Shown: positions 1 to 8,416, numbered from the stretch's first letter. The stretch: 16,537 nt of DNA from an uncultured Saprospiraceae bacterium (GCA_937952155.1 CALFYH010000054.1:1-16537), one strand, 5' to 3'. The notes: generated by a model not told the origin, from the sequence alone. Program-made: numbers and translations.

Positions 1-147
1 TGTGCAGAGTGTTGGTGGGATCAGCTGATCTTGGATGTCTTCTTCTGCAACGCTCTGGGAATCTACGTGGGAGACCGGCTTGGAAAGTGGTTGGAGATTC
101 GGGTAACTCTCACTCTTCATTTCCGTGTAATCATCGTCATCCTCCTC
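1..147 (-). other. Open frame after the PBP1A stop: possible +1-frameshifted C-terminal tail, or start of next gene (partial)
   Basis: On the minus strand, skipping one base at the PBP1A stop (CAA-T-GAG instead of CAA-TGA) enters a frame that stays open to the window edge. It begins with an acidic run (EEDDDDYTEMK) and continues into a Ser/Pro/Gln-rich stretch (PNLQPLSKPVSH, then AEEDIQDQLIPP). PBP1A itself ends in an acidic run (MFPEEVEEQ), so the new frame continues the same composition. That suggests a sequencing or assembly indel, a real mutation, or programmed frameshifting. Alternatively a separate gene starts at the in-frame ATG at 118-120, but no good ribosome-binding site is placed for it: an AGGAGG at the PBP1A stop lies about 20 bases upstream, which is too far. 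The frame is closed upstream by TAG at 157-159. I infer a protein-like tail; its identity is unknown. Confidence 0.4.
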
Positions 148-2677
148 ATTGTTCTTCTACTTCTTCAGGAAACATCTCTTCTACCATATCTCTCAGTCCT
201 CTGAAACCAGTTCTGAGCAAAGAATCTTTTAATGTAGAATCTCTCATTACAGCAAAATACTTATCTGGAGAAAAGCCTAAACGTAATGGACAATTCATTT
301 CAGCTATTATTTCTTCATTTCTTTTAAATTCTTCCTGAGTCAATTTTGCAAATTTAGGATCAATTGATAATCTGTACCAAAAATTTCCAACAATTGGCAT
401 AGCTAATGCTGCACCACGACCATAGTTCATACTTCGGAAACGAACTGCTGGGCTTTGTCCTCCTACCCAAACTCCTGTAACCAAGGTAGGATTATAACCA
501 ATAAACCATCCGTCAGAGTGATTTTGTGTAGTTCCAGTTTTTCCAGCAAAATCACAATGTTTACAATATTGACTCTTTAAGGTATTGGCAGTACCATAGA
601 TAACGACGTGTTGCATCATCCTTGTCATAGTATATGCTGTCGTTGAATCTATAACTTGTACACGTTTTTCATCTTCCAATTGTTGTTCTAAATCAAAGAT
701 TACATTACCATATCGATCTTCGATCTTCAAAACAGCCAATGGTTCAGTTTTAAATCCATCATTTGCGATAGTACTATAAACTTTCATCATATCAAAAAGT
801 GATATTTCTGCGGCACCTAAACTTATACCAAACTCTCTAGGAAGTGTAGCTGTGACGCCAAGTTTTGCTGCCATATCAATGGTTTTTTGGATACCAACTT
901 TCTCAATAACTTGAGCGGCGATAACATTTTCTGAATAAGCCAAACCACCAGTCAAAGAGTAATATCCTCCATATTTGTTGTCTGAATTTTTGGGTGACCA
1001 ATCTTCAATGGTAACTTCCACATTATGAAAATACTTGCATGGACTTATTCCATCTGCTACTGCCGCAGCATACACAATAGGTTTAAACGTGGAACCAACT
1101 TGACGTTTGCTCAGATTGTGATCATATTTGAAGTGCATAAAATCTATACCGCCAACCCATGCTTTTACATAACCATTTTTATGATCCATCGCCATAAAAC
1201 CAGTATTGAGCATGGTGAAATAATAACGCACACTATCTAAAGGTGTCAAAACCGTATCCTTTACGACAGGCGTATCGGCCCATCCGACTACTTTCATCGG
1301 GACTGCAACATTGAAAATGGAATCAATCGTATTTTCAGGTACTCCAGCTTCTTGAAGATTTTTGTATCTTTCACTTCTCTTGACCTGCTCATCTATCCAC
1401 TTATCATCTCCCCATGGCTTTTCATCTTTTACACCTTTCCAGTGTTTGTAGAATTCTTTCTGAATATAAGACATATGTTTATTGACAGATTCTTCAGCAT
1501 GTTTTTGCATCTTGCTGTCCAATGTCGTGTAAATTTTCAGTCCATCAGTATATATATTATAATTGCTACCATCTTCTTTGGTAATATTCTTAAGTATTTT
1601 GGGCAATTCTTTCGTCCGTAGGTATTCCCGAAAATAAGTCCCAAGACCTTCATTATTGCCTATATCTTCGTGGATCGAAGCACCTACAGGTTTAGTAATA
1701 TACTTTTCATATTCTTTTTCATTGATGGCACCGTTATTAATCATTTTAGAAATGGTCTCCATTTCTGGGTCATCAAATCTGAAGTCTTTGTTTTTTAGCA
1801 TTTGACTCAATACAAGATCTCTTCTTTTCTTTGAGTTATTCGGATTTCGCGTTGGATCCAATGCCGTCGTAGCTTTGAGCATACCTATTAAGGTAGCTGC
1901 CTGATCAGCTGTCAACTGTCTTGGCCTTTTATTATAAAAATACCTTGATGCTTCCTGGATACCAAATCTATTGCCACCAAATGGCACCGTATTTAGATAC
2001 ATGGTCAGCAACTCTTCTTTATTATATAGTTTCTCCAATTTGATGGAGATAATATTTTCTTTGACTTTATTGATAAAAATGCTGATCCCAGGAATGCCGT
2101 AATATTTGCGTGGGTAAAGATTTTTTGCCAATTGCTGACTAAGAGTGGATCCTCCACCTAGACCGGAAGTATTGGTCGCTATACCTTTGAATACTCGGAG
2201 CCATGACCTAAGATCTATACCACTGTGCTCAAAAAATCGTTTATCCTCAATGGCCAATAAAGCTGTAATTAAATATGGCGAAATGCTATCCAATGCTATT
2301 GTCGTGCGGTTTTCGGTATAATACTTTCCGATCATTATGCCATCAGCACTGTATATCTCTGATGCATTTGCGGTTTCTATTTGCTTTAGCTCTTCAGTCG
2401 TGGGCAATTTGCCAAAAGCGCCCATCCATGTGAGAAAAACAATGAAAAGTACTAGATATATTACCCATTTTACACACCGATATATCCAAGTAATTATTTT
2501 AGATTCTCTTGGATTTTTGGTCGAATAAACTTGCCAAGCATGGGATACGGGATAGAAAAAATTGTCCCATTTAGCAATGTACGGGGCTAAAATATTTTTT
2601 ATTGGTTCGGTGATCGGATTTGTAACTTTTGCTAAAAAATCCTTAATACTACCTATAAATTCATTAAATTTAATCAT
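146..2677 (-). CDS. Bifunctional penicillin-binding protein 1A (peptidoglycan glycosyltransferase / DD-transpeptidase)
   Basis: Class A PBP of 843 aa that polymerises lipid II into glycan strands and cross-links the stem peptides on the periplasmic side of the inner membrane. A cytoplasmic N-terminus of about 65 residues precedes one membrane helix (about 66-86). The GT51 glycosyltransferase domain follows, with IEDKRFFEHSGID (catalytic-type Glu144), GGSTLSQQLAKN (175-186) and the KLEKLYNKEELLTMYLN helix (213-229). The transpeptidase domain carries STFK (529-532, nucleophile Ser529), SEN (582-584) and KTGT (713-716) in the proper order. Length fits the family. ATG at 2677 is preceded by a -7-like box. 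The protein ends in a short acidic tail and a second open frame continues past the stop, so the true C-terminus may be longer. It is transcribed alone, 213 bases after pepD on the same strand. The family call is firm; which PBP1 paralogue it is cannot be told from one gene. Confidence 0.96.
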   Translation of the reverse strand: MIKFNEFIGSIKDFLAKVTNPITEPIKNILAPYIAKWDNFFYPVSHAWQVYSTKNPRESKIITWIYRCVKWVIYLVLFIVFLTWMGAFGKLPTTEELKQIETANASEIYSADGIMIGKYYTENRTTIALDSISPYLITALLAIEDKRFFEHSGIDLRSWLRVFKGIATNTSGLGGGSTLSQQLAKNLYPRKYYGIPGISIFINKVKENIISIKLEKLYNKEELLTMYLNTVPFGGNRFGIQEASRYFYNKRPRQLTADQAATLIGMLKATTALDPTRNPNNSKKRRDLVLSQMLKNKDFRFDDPEMETISKMINNGAINEKEYEKYITKPVGASIHEDIGNNEGLGTYFREYLRTKELPKILKNITKEDGSNYNIYTDGLKIYTTLDSKMQKHAEESVNKHMSYIQKEFYKHWKGVKDEKPWGDDKWIDEQVKRSERYKNLQEAGVPENTIDSIFNVAVPMKVVGWADTPVVKDTVLTPLDSVRYYFTMLNTGFMAMDHKNGYVKAWVGGIDFMHFKYDHNLSKRQVGSTFKPIVYAAAVADGISPCKYFHNVEVTIEDWSPKNSDNKYGGYYSLTGGLAYSENVIAAQVIEKVGIQKTIDMAAKLGVTATLPREFGISLGAAEISLFDMMKVYSTIANDGFKTEPLAVLKIEDRYGNVIFDLEQQLEDEKRVQVIDSTTAYTMTRMMQHVVIYGTANTLKSQYCKHCDFAGKTGTTQNHSDGWFIGYNPTLVTGVWVGGQSPAVRFRSMNYGRGAALAMPIVGNFWYRLSIDPKFAKLTQEEFKRNEEIIAEMNCPLRLGFSPDKYFAVMRDSTLKDSLLRTGFRGLRDMVEEMFPEEVEEQ

Positions 2678-2697
2678 TCAAAATGAGGATTGGGGCA

Positions 2698-2705
2698 CAA
2701 AAATA
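2698..2705 (-). promoter_or_regulatory. Putative -7 promoter box for PBP1A
   Basis: Read on the minus strand the octamer is TATTTTTG, matching the Bacteroidota sigma-A -7 consensus TAnnTTTG, 20 bases before the ATG. I see no clear TTTG -33 element, so support is the octamer and its spacing only. Confidence 0.4.
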
Positions 2706-2773
2706 TAACTTTTATCTGAAATTTACTGAAAATGATTTGAGTCTGAAGATATTTACATTGCGAAAAGTCAATT

Positions 2774-2793
2774 GTCTATTCACTTCAATAGAC
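2774..2793. repeat. Perfect 7-bp inverted repeat followed by T5 on the plus strand
   Basis: GTCTATT-CACTTC-AATAGAC forms a stem of 7 bp with a 6-base loop, then TTTTT at 2794-2798 on the plus strand. It sits between the pepD stop and the PBP1A start, both on the minus strand. The T-run is on the wrong side to terminate pepD. It may still be a weak attenuating hairpin in the PBP1A upstream region, or chance. Confidence 0.35.
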
Positions 2794-2890
2794 TTTTTAA
2801 GCTAATTATTGCAAGTGTAATTGCTGACCTTTTCAGATGTGCGAATACTCCAAAATAGGTGTCACTTTCGACAAATGTGAAATTATAAAA

Positions 2891-4354
2891 TTATTCTTTG
2901 ACCGGAATATTTTTCAATATCTCAAGTGTAAAATTCCAAAATTTAAGAACTGATGTGATGTTTACCTTTTCGTCTGGTGAATGCGCACCTTTGATCGTCG
3001 GACCGTATGAAATCATATCCATGTTCGGATAATTACGACCTAAAATACCACATTCCAATCCTGCATGACAAGCCACAACAGATGCTTTGTGACCATGCAT
3101 TTTTTCGTAAAGTGATGTAAGTACATTGAGTATCGGCGAATGGATATTCGGAGTCCATCCAGGATAATCACCCGAAAATACTACATCAAAACCTGCAAGT
3201 TCAAAAGTAGATTTTAAGCTTTGAGCCACATCGAGCTTGGATGATTCTACAGATGACCTTGTAAGACAAAGGATTTTAGCTTGTCCGTTTTTTATCTCAA
3301 TTTTTGCAACATTATTGGATGCTTCTACCAGATCTTCGATATCAGGGCTCATTCTGAAGACACCATTATGTGCCGCATAAATAGCCCAAATTATATGTTT
3401 CTGATCTATTGCAGACATTACTTCATCTGGACATGTGATGTCAGATATTTCTATTTGTAAATTTGGCTCGATAGATGCAAATTCTTTTTGAATATCTGTT
3501 ATTTTTTGTCTGATCGAAGTCAATAGAGCAGCTTTATTTTGCGAAGGAACTGCACAAGTAATCGTACTTTCTCTTGGTATTGCATTGCGCAAGCTACCTC
3601 CTTCAAATGATGCAATCATTAAGCCATTTGATTCATGGCCATAAGCAAGTCTATTAATAATCTTGTTTGCATTCCCTCTACCTCGATGTATGTCGATACC
3701 CGAATGTCCGCCTTGAAGCCCTTTCACAGTGATTTTAAATCCAGAATGAAGTGATACATCAATTTTTTGTATATCGTAAGATCTCGTGGCCGTCACATCT
3801 AAGCCACCTGCACATCCTATATCTATTTCATCATCTTCTTCAGTATCTAGATTGAGCAAAATTTGTCCATGCAGCATACCACCTTGGAGGCCCATAGCTC
3901 CAGTCATGCCTGTTTCTTCATCGATGGTCAGTAAAGCTTCTATAGCAGGATGATCGATATCGTGAGATGCCAAGATAGACATAATCGTAGCTACACCGAT
4001 ACCATTATCAGCACCAAGTGTAGTGCCACGAGCTTTGACCCAGTCACCATCTACATACATATCGATGCCTTGCTTATCAAAATCAAATGTGGTATCATTG
4101 TTTTTCTGATGTACCATATCCAGATGAGATTGTAAGACGATGGGCTTTCGATTTTCCATACCTGGAGATGCAGGTTTTCGGATGATAACATTTCCCACAT
4201 GGTCTTTGATCGTTTCCAGTCCAAGATTTTTACCAAAATCCATCATAAAAAGGATCACACGCTCTTCATTTTTGGAAGCACGAGGGACAGCATTCAAAGC
4301 TGCAAAATGCGTCCACAGCACAGTAGGATTTAATTTTGCTACGATTTCTGACAT
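2891..4354 (-). CDS. pepD: Aminoacyl-histidine dipeptidase (M20C metallopeptidase, PepD)
   Basis: Cytosolic di-zinc peptidase of 487 aa that hydrolyses Xaa-His dipeptides (carnosine-type) and other short dipeptides. The metal site can be read out: LQSHLDMVH (His77, Asp79), TTLGADNGIG (Asp116), TIDEETGM (Glu146 general base, Glu147), LNLDTEED (Asp170) and GAHSPDEKV (His458). The spacing matches, at a constant offset of three, the numbering I recall for characterised PepD enzymes (H80, D82, D119, E149, E150, D173, H461). The dimerisation (lid) domain lies between about residues 205 and 385, including GGHSGIDIHRGRGNANKI. Length is typical of the family (about 485). The start ATG at 4354 gives the usual short N-terminus. 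It is divergently transcribed from the GGGP-synthase-family gene, with 212 bases between starts. No anomalies seen. Confidence 0.95.
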   Translation of the reverse strand: MSEIVAKLNPTVLWTHFAALNAVPRASKNEERVILFMMDFGKNLGLETIKDHVGNVIIRKPASPGMENRKPIVLQSHLDMVHQKNNDTTFDFDKQGIDMYVDGDWVKARGTTLGADNGIGVATIMSILASHDIDHPAIEALLTIDEETGMTGAMGLQGGMLHGQILLNLDTEEDDEIDIGCAGGLDVTATRSYDIQKIDVSLHSGFKITVKGLQGGHSGIDIHRGRGNANKIINRLAYGHESNGLMIASFEGGSLRNAIPRESTITCAVPSQNKAALLTSIRQKITDIQKEFASIEPNLQIEISDITCPDEVMSAIDQKHIIWAIYAAHNGVFRMSPDIEDLVEASNNVAKIEIKNGQAKILCLTRSSVESSKLDVAQSLKSTFELAGFDVVFSGDYPGWTPNIHSPILNVLTSLYEKMHGHKASVVACHAGLECGILGRNYPNMDMISYGPTIKGAHSPDEKVNITSVLKFWNFTLEILKNIPVKE

Positions 4355-4373
4355 TACAAATTATTTTATTTTG

Positions 4374-4381
4374 CGAAGATA
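4374..4381 (-). promoter_or_regulatory. Possible -7 promoter box for pepD (one mismatch)
   Basis: On the minus strand the octamer TATCTTCG differs at one position from TAnnTTTG and lies 19 bases before the pepD ATG. No -33 TTTG is evident, so this is weak support. Confidence 0.25.
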
Positions 4382-4566
4382 AGTAATAAATACGGGCTGT
4401 CTAAGCTCTAAATAATTTAAATAGAATAAAATTAAAAAAAAGATAATTGAATGACATTTTTGATGAAATCAATACCCAATTGCTTTATAATATGGCGTCG
4501 AAGACAATAAATATCATGGAGTTATAGATTTTATACCTACCTTTATGCCTGAATAGACATCAAAAT

Positions 4567-5343
4567 ATGACCAACCAAAATTTGTACAATCAGATTCTCA
4601 ACGCCAAAAAGACCGGAGAAAAAAAATTTGTAGTACTGATAGACCCAGATAAAGTCCGACTCGGAAAAATCAATAAGGTTTTGGAAATAGCCGTGGCATC
4701 TGGTGTGGATTATTTTTTTATCGGAGGCAGTTTAGTGGTCAATGATATGTTGGATTACGTCTTGAAATCTATGAAGGAGATGTGCAATATTCCCATGATA
4801 CTTTTTCCAGGAAACTCATTCCAGCTAAGTTATAAAGCTGATGGATTATTATTTTTGTCGCTGATATCGGGAAGAAATGCTGACTTGCTTATAGGAAAAC
4901 ATGTGATTACAGCACCTTTTCTGAAAGTAAGTCCACTTGAAATCATTCCCACAGGATATATGCTTATCGACGGCGGTATCATGACCAGTGTACAATATAT
5001 GAGCAATACCAATCCAATTCCTTCAAATAAAGATGATATCGCTTTGTGTACGGCTATGGCTGGCGAAATGCTTGGTTTGAAACAAATATATATGGATGCA
5101 GGTAGTGGCGCAAAAAATCCTATACCTGAGTCTATGATCAATACCGTAAGTGGTGGTATCAATATTCCCCTTATCGTAGGTGGCGGTATCTCTACTCCTG
5201 AAAAAGCAGCTGCAAATGCCAAAGCTGGAGCCGATGTAATCGTAGTGGGCAATGCTATAGAAAAAGATCCTCTGCTCATCAAAGAAATATCAATAGCTGT
5301 CCATGAACAATCTGTATCTAACAAAAAGGAAGCACTACAATGA
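4567..5343 (+). CDS. Geranylgeranylglyceryl-phosphate synthase family protein (PcrB/GGGPS-like)
   Basis: A 258-aa TIM-barrel prenyltransferase. The family joins sn-glycerol-1-phosphate to a polyprenyl diphosphate by an ether bond, the first committed step of archaeal-type lipids. Visible signatures: VVLIDPDK (22-29) at the first strand, DYFFIGGSLV (48-57), PMILFPGNSFQLS (76-88), the MDAGSGAKNPIP stretch (176-187) that binds substrate, and IVGGGIST (203-210) plus ADVIVVGNAIE (222-232), the standard phosphate-binding end of the barrel. Bacteroidota are known to carry 'group II' GGGPS proteins, some shown to make geranylgeranylglyceryl phosphate; chain-length specificity cannot be read here. The stop overlaps the rsgA start by 4 bases (ATGA), so the two are probably co-translated. 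The physiological role of this lipid intermediate in Bacteroidota is poorly known. Confidence 0.92.
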   Translation: MTNQNLYNQILNAKKTGEKKFVVLIDPDKVRLGKINKVLEIAVASGVDYFFIGGSLVVNDMLDYVLKSMKEMCNIPMILFPGNSFQLSYKADGLLFLSLISGRNADLLIGKHVITAPFLKVSPLEIIPTGYMLIDGGIMTSVQYMSNTNPIPSNKDDIALCTAMAGEMLGLKQIYMDAGSGAKNPIPESMINTVSGGINIPLIVGGGISTPEKAAANAKAGADVIVVGNAIEKDPLLIKEISIAVHEQSVSNKKEALQ

Positions 5344-6290
5344 TCAAAGGTATTGTGGTCAAGTCAACCGGTAGCTGGTATAATGTTCGAATGGATAATA
5401 ACGAGATTATTAAATGTAGGATAGCCGGCAAAATCAAGCTCGATGGCCTGAAAACAACCAATCCTATTACTGTAGGCGATGAGGTATCTGTAGAAATGGA
5501 AGATAGCGACGAAATCCGTGGTGTCATCAAAGCCATCACTCCACGCAAAAACTATATCGTAAGGCAATCACCGAGAAAGAAACACCAATTGCATTTCTTG
5601 GCTAGTAATGTAGATCAAGTATTGCTAATCGTGACAATAAAAGAGCCCAATCTCAAAATCGGATTTATCGACCGGTTTCTGATCATGACTGAGCCATATT
5701 CTATTCCAGTGATTATCGTGTTTAACAAATCGGATATTTATAACACTGAAGATCTAGCCTTGTATAACGAATTGTCTGATATTTATATAAAAATCGGACA
5801 TCACGCCATCAAAGCATCTTCAGTCACAAAAGATGGCAAGGCCGAAATACAAAAGATACTCAAAGATAAAACAACACTTATCGCAGGTCAATCTGGCGTT
5901 GGAAAATCCACACTTGTCAATGCGATAGAGCCTAATCTACATTTGAGAACAGAAGAGATTTCTGATTTTTCTGGCAAGGGCCAACATACCACAACATTTG
6001 CAGAGATGTACGATCTGTCATTTGGTGGGCATATCATAGACACACCGGGTATAAAGACACTGGCATTTTCGCACCTAGAAGTGATGGATATCGCCCATAA
6101 TTTTAGGGAGTTTTTCGCACTGTCTGGTGCATGCAAATTTGCAAACTGTACCCATCGCAATGAGCCTAAATGTGCCATAAAAGACGCAGTCGAATCAGGT
6201 GTAATCAGTGAGATCAGGTATCAAAATTATCTAGGACTACTCGAAGAAGTGGAGGATCAAAACTATTGGGAACGACACAGTGATGTTTAA
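5340..6290 (+). CDS. rsgA: Ribosome small-subunit-dependent GTPase A (RsgA/YjeQ)
   Basis: Circularly permuted GTPase of 316 aa that acts late in 30S subunit maturation. An N-terminal OB fold (about 1-65, starting GIVVKSTGSWYNVR) precedes the permuted G domain in the diagnostic order G4-G5-G1-G2-G3: NKSD (129-132), KASSV (158-162), P-loop GQSGVGKST (183-191), GKGQHTTT (212-219) and DTPG (234-237). The C-terminal zinc finger is visible as Cys265, Cys270, His272 and Cys278 (CKFANCTHRNEPKC). All key residues are present and length is normal. Its ATG lies within the ATGA overlap with the upstream GGGPS-family gene, implying translational coupling. A 106-base gap with its own promoter box separates it from murA. 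Confidence 0.97.
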   Translation: MIKGIVVKSTGSWYNVRMDNNEIIKCRIAGKIKLDGLKTTNPITVGDEVSVEMEDSDEIRGVIKAITPRKNYIVRQSPRKKHQLHFLASNVDQVLLIVTIKEPNLKIGFIDRFLIMTEPYSIPVIIVFNKSDIYNTEDLALYNELSDIYIKIGHHAIKASSVTKDGKAEIQKILKDKTTLIAGQSGVGKSTLVNAIEPNLHLRTEEISDFSGKGQHTTTFAEMYDLSFGGHIIDTPGIKTLAFSHLEVMDIAHNFREFFALSGACKFANCTHRNEPKCAIKDAVESGVISEIRYQNYLGLLEEVEDQNYWERHSDV

Positions 6291-6361
6291 TGAAGTTTTC
6301 TTGTTTTTGTATTAAAAATTTAAAATCAGAAGCAAATAAATCACATTAAAAATAATTGCAA

Positions 6362-6369
6362 TATATTTG
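6362..6369 (+). promoter_or_regulatory. Consensus -7 promoter box for murA
   Basis: TATATTTG matches the Bacteroidota -7 consensus TAnnTTTG exactly, 27 bases before the murA ATG in the 106-base rsgA-murA gap. This suggests murA has its own promoter rather than depending only on the upstream pair. The -33 region is AT-rich without an obvious TTTG. Confidence 0.5.
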
Positions 6370-6396
6370 CATCTTAATCTAAGCGAAAAGTAATCC

Positions 6397-7713
6397 ATGT
6401 CCAATCAAGCATTCAGAGTTCAAGGCAATGCCAATCTTTCCGGCTCTATACAACCACAAGGCGCAAAAAACGAAGCCTTACAGATTATAAGTGCCGTCCT
6501 CCTTACAGATAAAAAGGTGACCATCAAGAATATTCCGAATATTCTTGATATCAATAAGCAAATGGAATTGCTCCAAGGTCTGGGTGTCAAAATCGAAAAA
6601 CTTTCGGACAACGACTATACTTTTCAGGCTGATGATATAGATACTGAACATCTGTCATCCAAGGATTATCAGGAAAATGCAAAAAAAATACGTGGTTCAG
6701 TCATGTTGTTGGGTCCGATGCTCGCTCGCTTCAAGAAGGCATTTCTTCCCAAACCAGGTGGCGACAAGATAGGCCGTAGAAGGCTCGATACGCACTTCTT
6801 AGGTTTCGAAAAACTAGGTGCAAGCTTCAATTACAATGAAGATGGTGACCAATATTACATCGGTGCCGAAAAACTTAAAGGTAGCTTTATCCTTATGGAT
6901 GAAATCTCAGTGACAGGTACAGCCAATGTATTGATGGCCGCTGTCATGGCCGAAGGTATCACGCAGATATACAATGCCGCTTGTGAGCCGTACTTGCAGC
7001 AATTGTGTAAAATGCTGAATAATATGGGTGCACGCATTTCTGGCGTAGGCTCCAATCTACTCACCATCCATGGTGTAGAAAGCCTAGGTGGGACAGAACA
7101 CACCATTTTGCCAGATATGATCGAAATCGGCAGTTTCATCGGGCTGGCAGCTATGACTAAGTCAAATCTTACCATTACCAATGTCTCAGTTCCGAATCTA
7201 GGAGTCATACCAAGCACATTCGAAAAACTCGGCATACAAATAGATGTGCAAGGCGACAACTTATACATACCTGCACAAGATATTTATGAGATCCAAAGCT
7301 TTATTGATGGGTCTATCATGACGATCTACGACGCACCATGGCCAGGATTTACACCAGATTTGTTGAGTATAATTTTGGTGGTGGCAACTCAGGCCAAAGG
7401 CAGTATCCTCATTCATCAAAAGATGTTTGAAAGCCGACTTTTCTTCGTGGACAAGCTTATAGATATGGGTGCTCAGATCATACTTTGTGATCCGCATAGA
7501 GCGACTGTCATAGGTCTGGAAAGGAAGTTTCAGTTGCGAGGCATCAGGATGAGTTCACCGGATATTCGAGCTGGAGTATCATTGCTCATCGCAGCGCTGT
7601 CTGCCAAGAGCGAAAGTATCATCTCAAACATCAGTCAGATAGATCGCGGATATCAAAATATTGATGGTCGATTGAATGCCCTAGGTGCGCAGATAGAAAG
7701 AATAGAAGAGTAG
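6397..7713 (+). CDS. murA: UDP-N-acetylglucosamine 1-carboxyvinyltransferase (MurA), Asp-type active site
   Basis: Cytoplasmic enzyme of 438 aa that transfers enolpyruvate from PEP to UDP-GlcNAc, the first committed step of peptidoglycan synthesis. GAKNEALQ (22-29) holds the conserved Lys24/Asn25 pair, and DAPWPGFTPDLLS carries the general-base Asp region. IHQKMFESRLFFVDKL and SPDIRAGVSLLIAAL are typical C-terminal motifs. The flexible active-site loop reads LPKPGGDKIGRRRLDTH, with Asp123 (GAC, 6763-6765) where E. coli MurA has Cys115. Cys-to-Asp enzymes remain active but are not alkylated by fosfomycin, as in mycobacteria and chlamydiae; from memory this same PGGDKIGRRRLDTH loop occurs in other Bacteroidota. 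Length is normal and there is a single copy in the window. It converges with the small lipoprotein gene, leaving 5 bases between stops and no room for a classical terminator. Confidence 0.97.
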   Translation: MSNQAFRVQGNANLSGSIQPQGAKNEALQIISAVLLTDKKVTIKNIPNILDINKQMELLQGLGVKIEKLSDNDYTFQADDIDTEHLSSKDYQENAKKIRGSVMLLGPMLARFKKAFLPKPGGDKIGRRRLDTHFLGFEKLGASFNYNEDGDQYYIGAEKLKGSFILMDEISVTGTANVLMAAVMAEGITQIYNAACEPYLQQLCKMLNNMGARISGVGSNLLTIHGVESLGGTEHTILPDMIEIGSFIGLAAMTKSNLTITNVSVPNLGVIPSTFEKLGIQIDVQGDNLYIPAQDIYEIQSFIDGSIMTIYDAPWPGFTPDLLSIILVVATQAKGSILIHQKMFESRLFFVDKLIDMGAQIILCDPHRATVIGLERKFQLRGIRMSSPDIRAGVSLLIAALSAKSESIISNISQIDRGYQNIDGRLNALGAQIERIEE

Positions 7714-7718
7714 GAGTC

Positions 7719-8165
7719 TTATTTACCATCATGCTGCCAGCATAGCCCGTTTTTATTATCCGTCATACGCTGACATCGCTTGCCGTCTTTGGATTTTCCC
7801 TTGCATTGCGTTGATTCTGCATTGGATGATTTCTTACTTTTGGTTTTGCTACCAGATATACACTTCTCAGGCGCACCTTTCATTTCGATTTTGTACACCT
7901 GACCAGATAGAGAGATGACCGTAAGCTTGCCATCCAGCGGTATCATGGTTGGTTTTATAGCAGATGTATCTGAATGCTCATCTGGGAATAAAATGTCTGT
8001 CAAGTGATTGTCTTTGACTTCGACGATCAGCATTTCATACACTGGTTTTTTGGCGCCCGGCTTAGAATAAATCACCTTAGCACAATAGTTGCCATCAGGT
8101 GGCTTTTGTTTGCAACTCAGATAGAGAATGGCAAAAAATATGTAGAGGATAAGATATCTACTCAT
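7719..8165 (-). CDS. Small putative lipoprotein with C-terminal Cys3-His motif
   Basis: I do not recognise a characterised function. The 148-aa product starts with a short hydrophobic signal (MSRYLILYIFFAILYLSC) ending at Cys18. This looks like a lipoprotein signal, but the lipobox YLSC lacks the usual Leu at -3, so lipidation is inferred. Residues about 24-98 form a small beta-rich region. A Lys/Ser-rich linker (104-117) leads to a C-terminal motif Cys121-x9-Cys131-x10-Cys142-x2-His145 (CKGKSKDGKRCQRMT then GLCWQH). That spacing resembles a small presumed zinc-binding module found at the ends of many bacterial and phage proteins; I believe it is catalogued as DUF5763, from memory. It is convergent with murA. 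A metal-binding motif on an exported protein is unusual. Confidence 0.75.
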   Translation of the reverse strand: MSRYLILYIFFAILYLSCKQKPPDGNYCAKVIYSKPGAKKPVYEMLIVEVKDNHLTDILFPDEHSDTSAIKPTMIPLDGKLTVISLSGQVYKIEMKGAPEKCISGSKTKSKKSSNAESTQCKGKSKDGKRCQRMTDNKNGLCWQHDGK

Positions 8166-8399
8166 TTGTATAATGATAAAAGAGATGTAAAAGTAGAAAA
8201 ATTTTTAATTTTTGCACTTCATAATAAATTTGTCAGACATCCAGAAAAAGACGCAGAGAAAAGAATGATTCAACAATATGTGTGTATAACAAAAGGCACA
8301 GAATGCAAAAGATGTCAACTATGTGTCATTTGGATCTGGAATTGGTATTTCTGGTAAATAGGAATATTTTTTCTGGCATTTCCTCTTGACAAATCAACT

Positions 8400-8416
8400 C
8401 AAAGATCATATCTTTG
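8400..8416. repeat. Perfect inverted repeat CAAAGAT-CAT-ATCTTTG
   Basis: Two 7-base arms are separated by 3 bases. There is no T-tract after it, so it is more like an operator or cruciform site than a terminator. It ends 8 bases before a second perfect inverted repeat. Confidence 0.5.

Noticed and set aside
9..338. Plus-strand open frame at the left edge
   Set aside because: It overlaps the PBP1A 3' end in antisense. Its Ser/Leu/His-rich product has no domain and mirrors the acidic minus-strand tail.
4476..4501. TTGC…TATAAT sigma70-like sequence upstream of the GGGPS-family gene
   Set aside because: The Bacteroidota primary sigma factor does not use the E. coli -10/-35 consensus, and TATAAT is frequent in AT-rich DNA.
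8004..8357. 117-codon plus-strand frame with a CKRC-like cluster near its end
   Set aside because: Two thirds lies antisense to the lipoprotein gene. The remainder is AT-rich intergenic sequence with no domain, and the Trp-rich end looks random.
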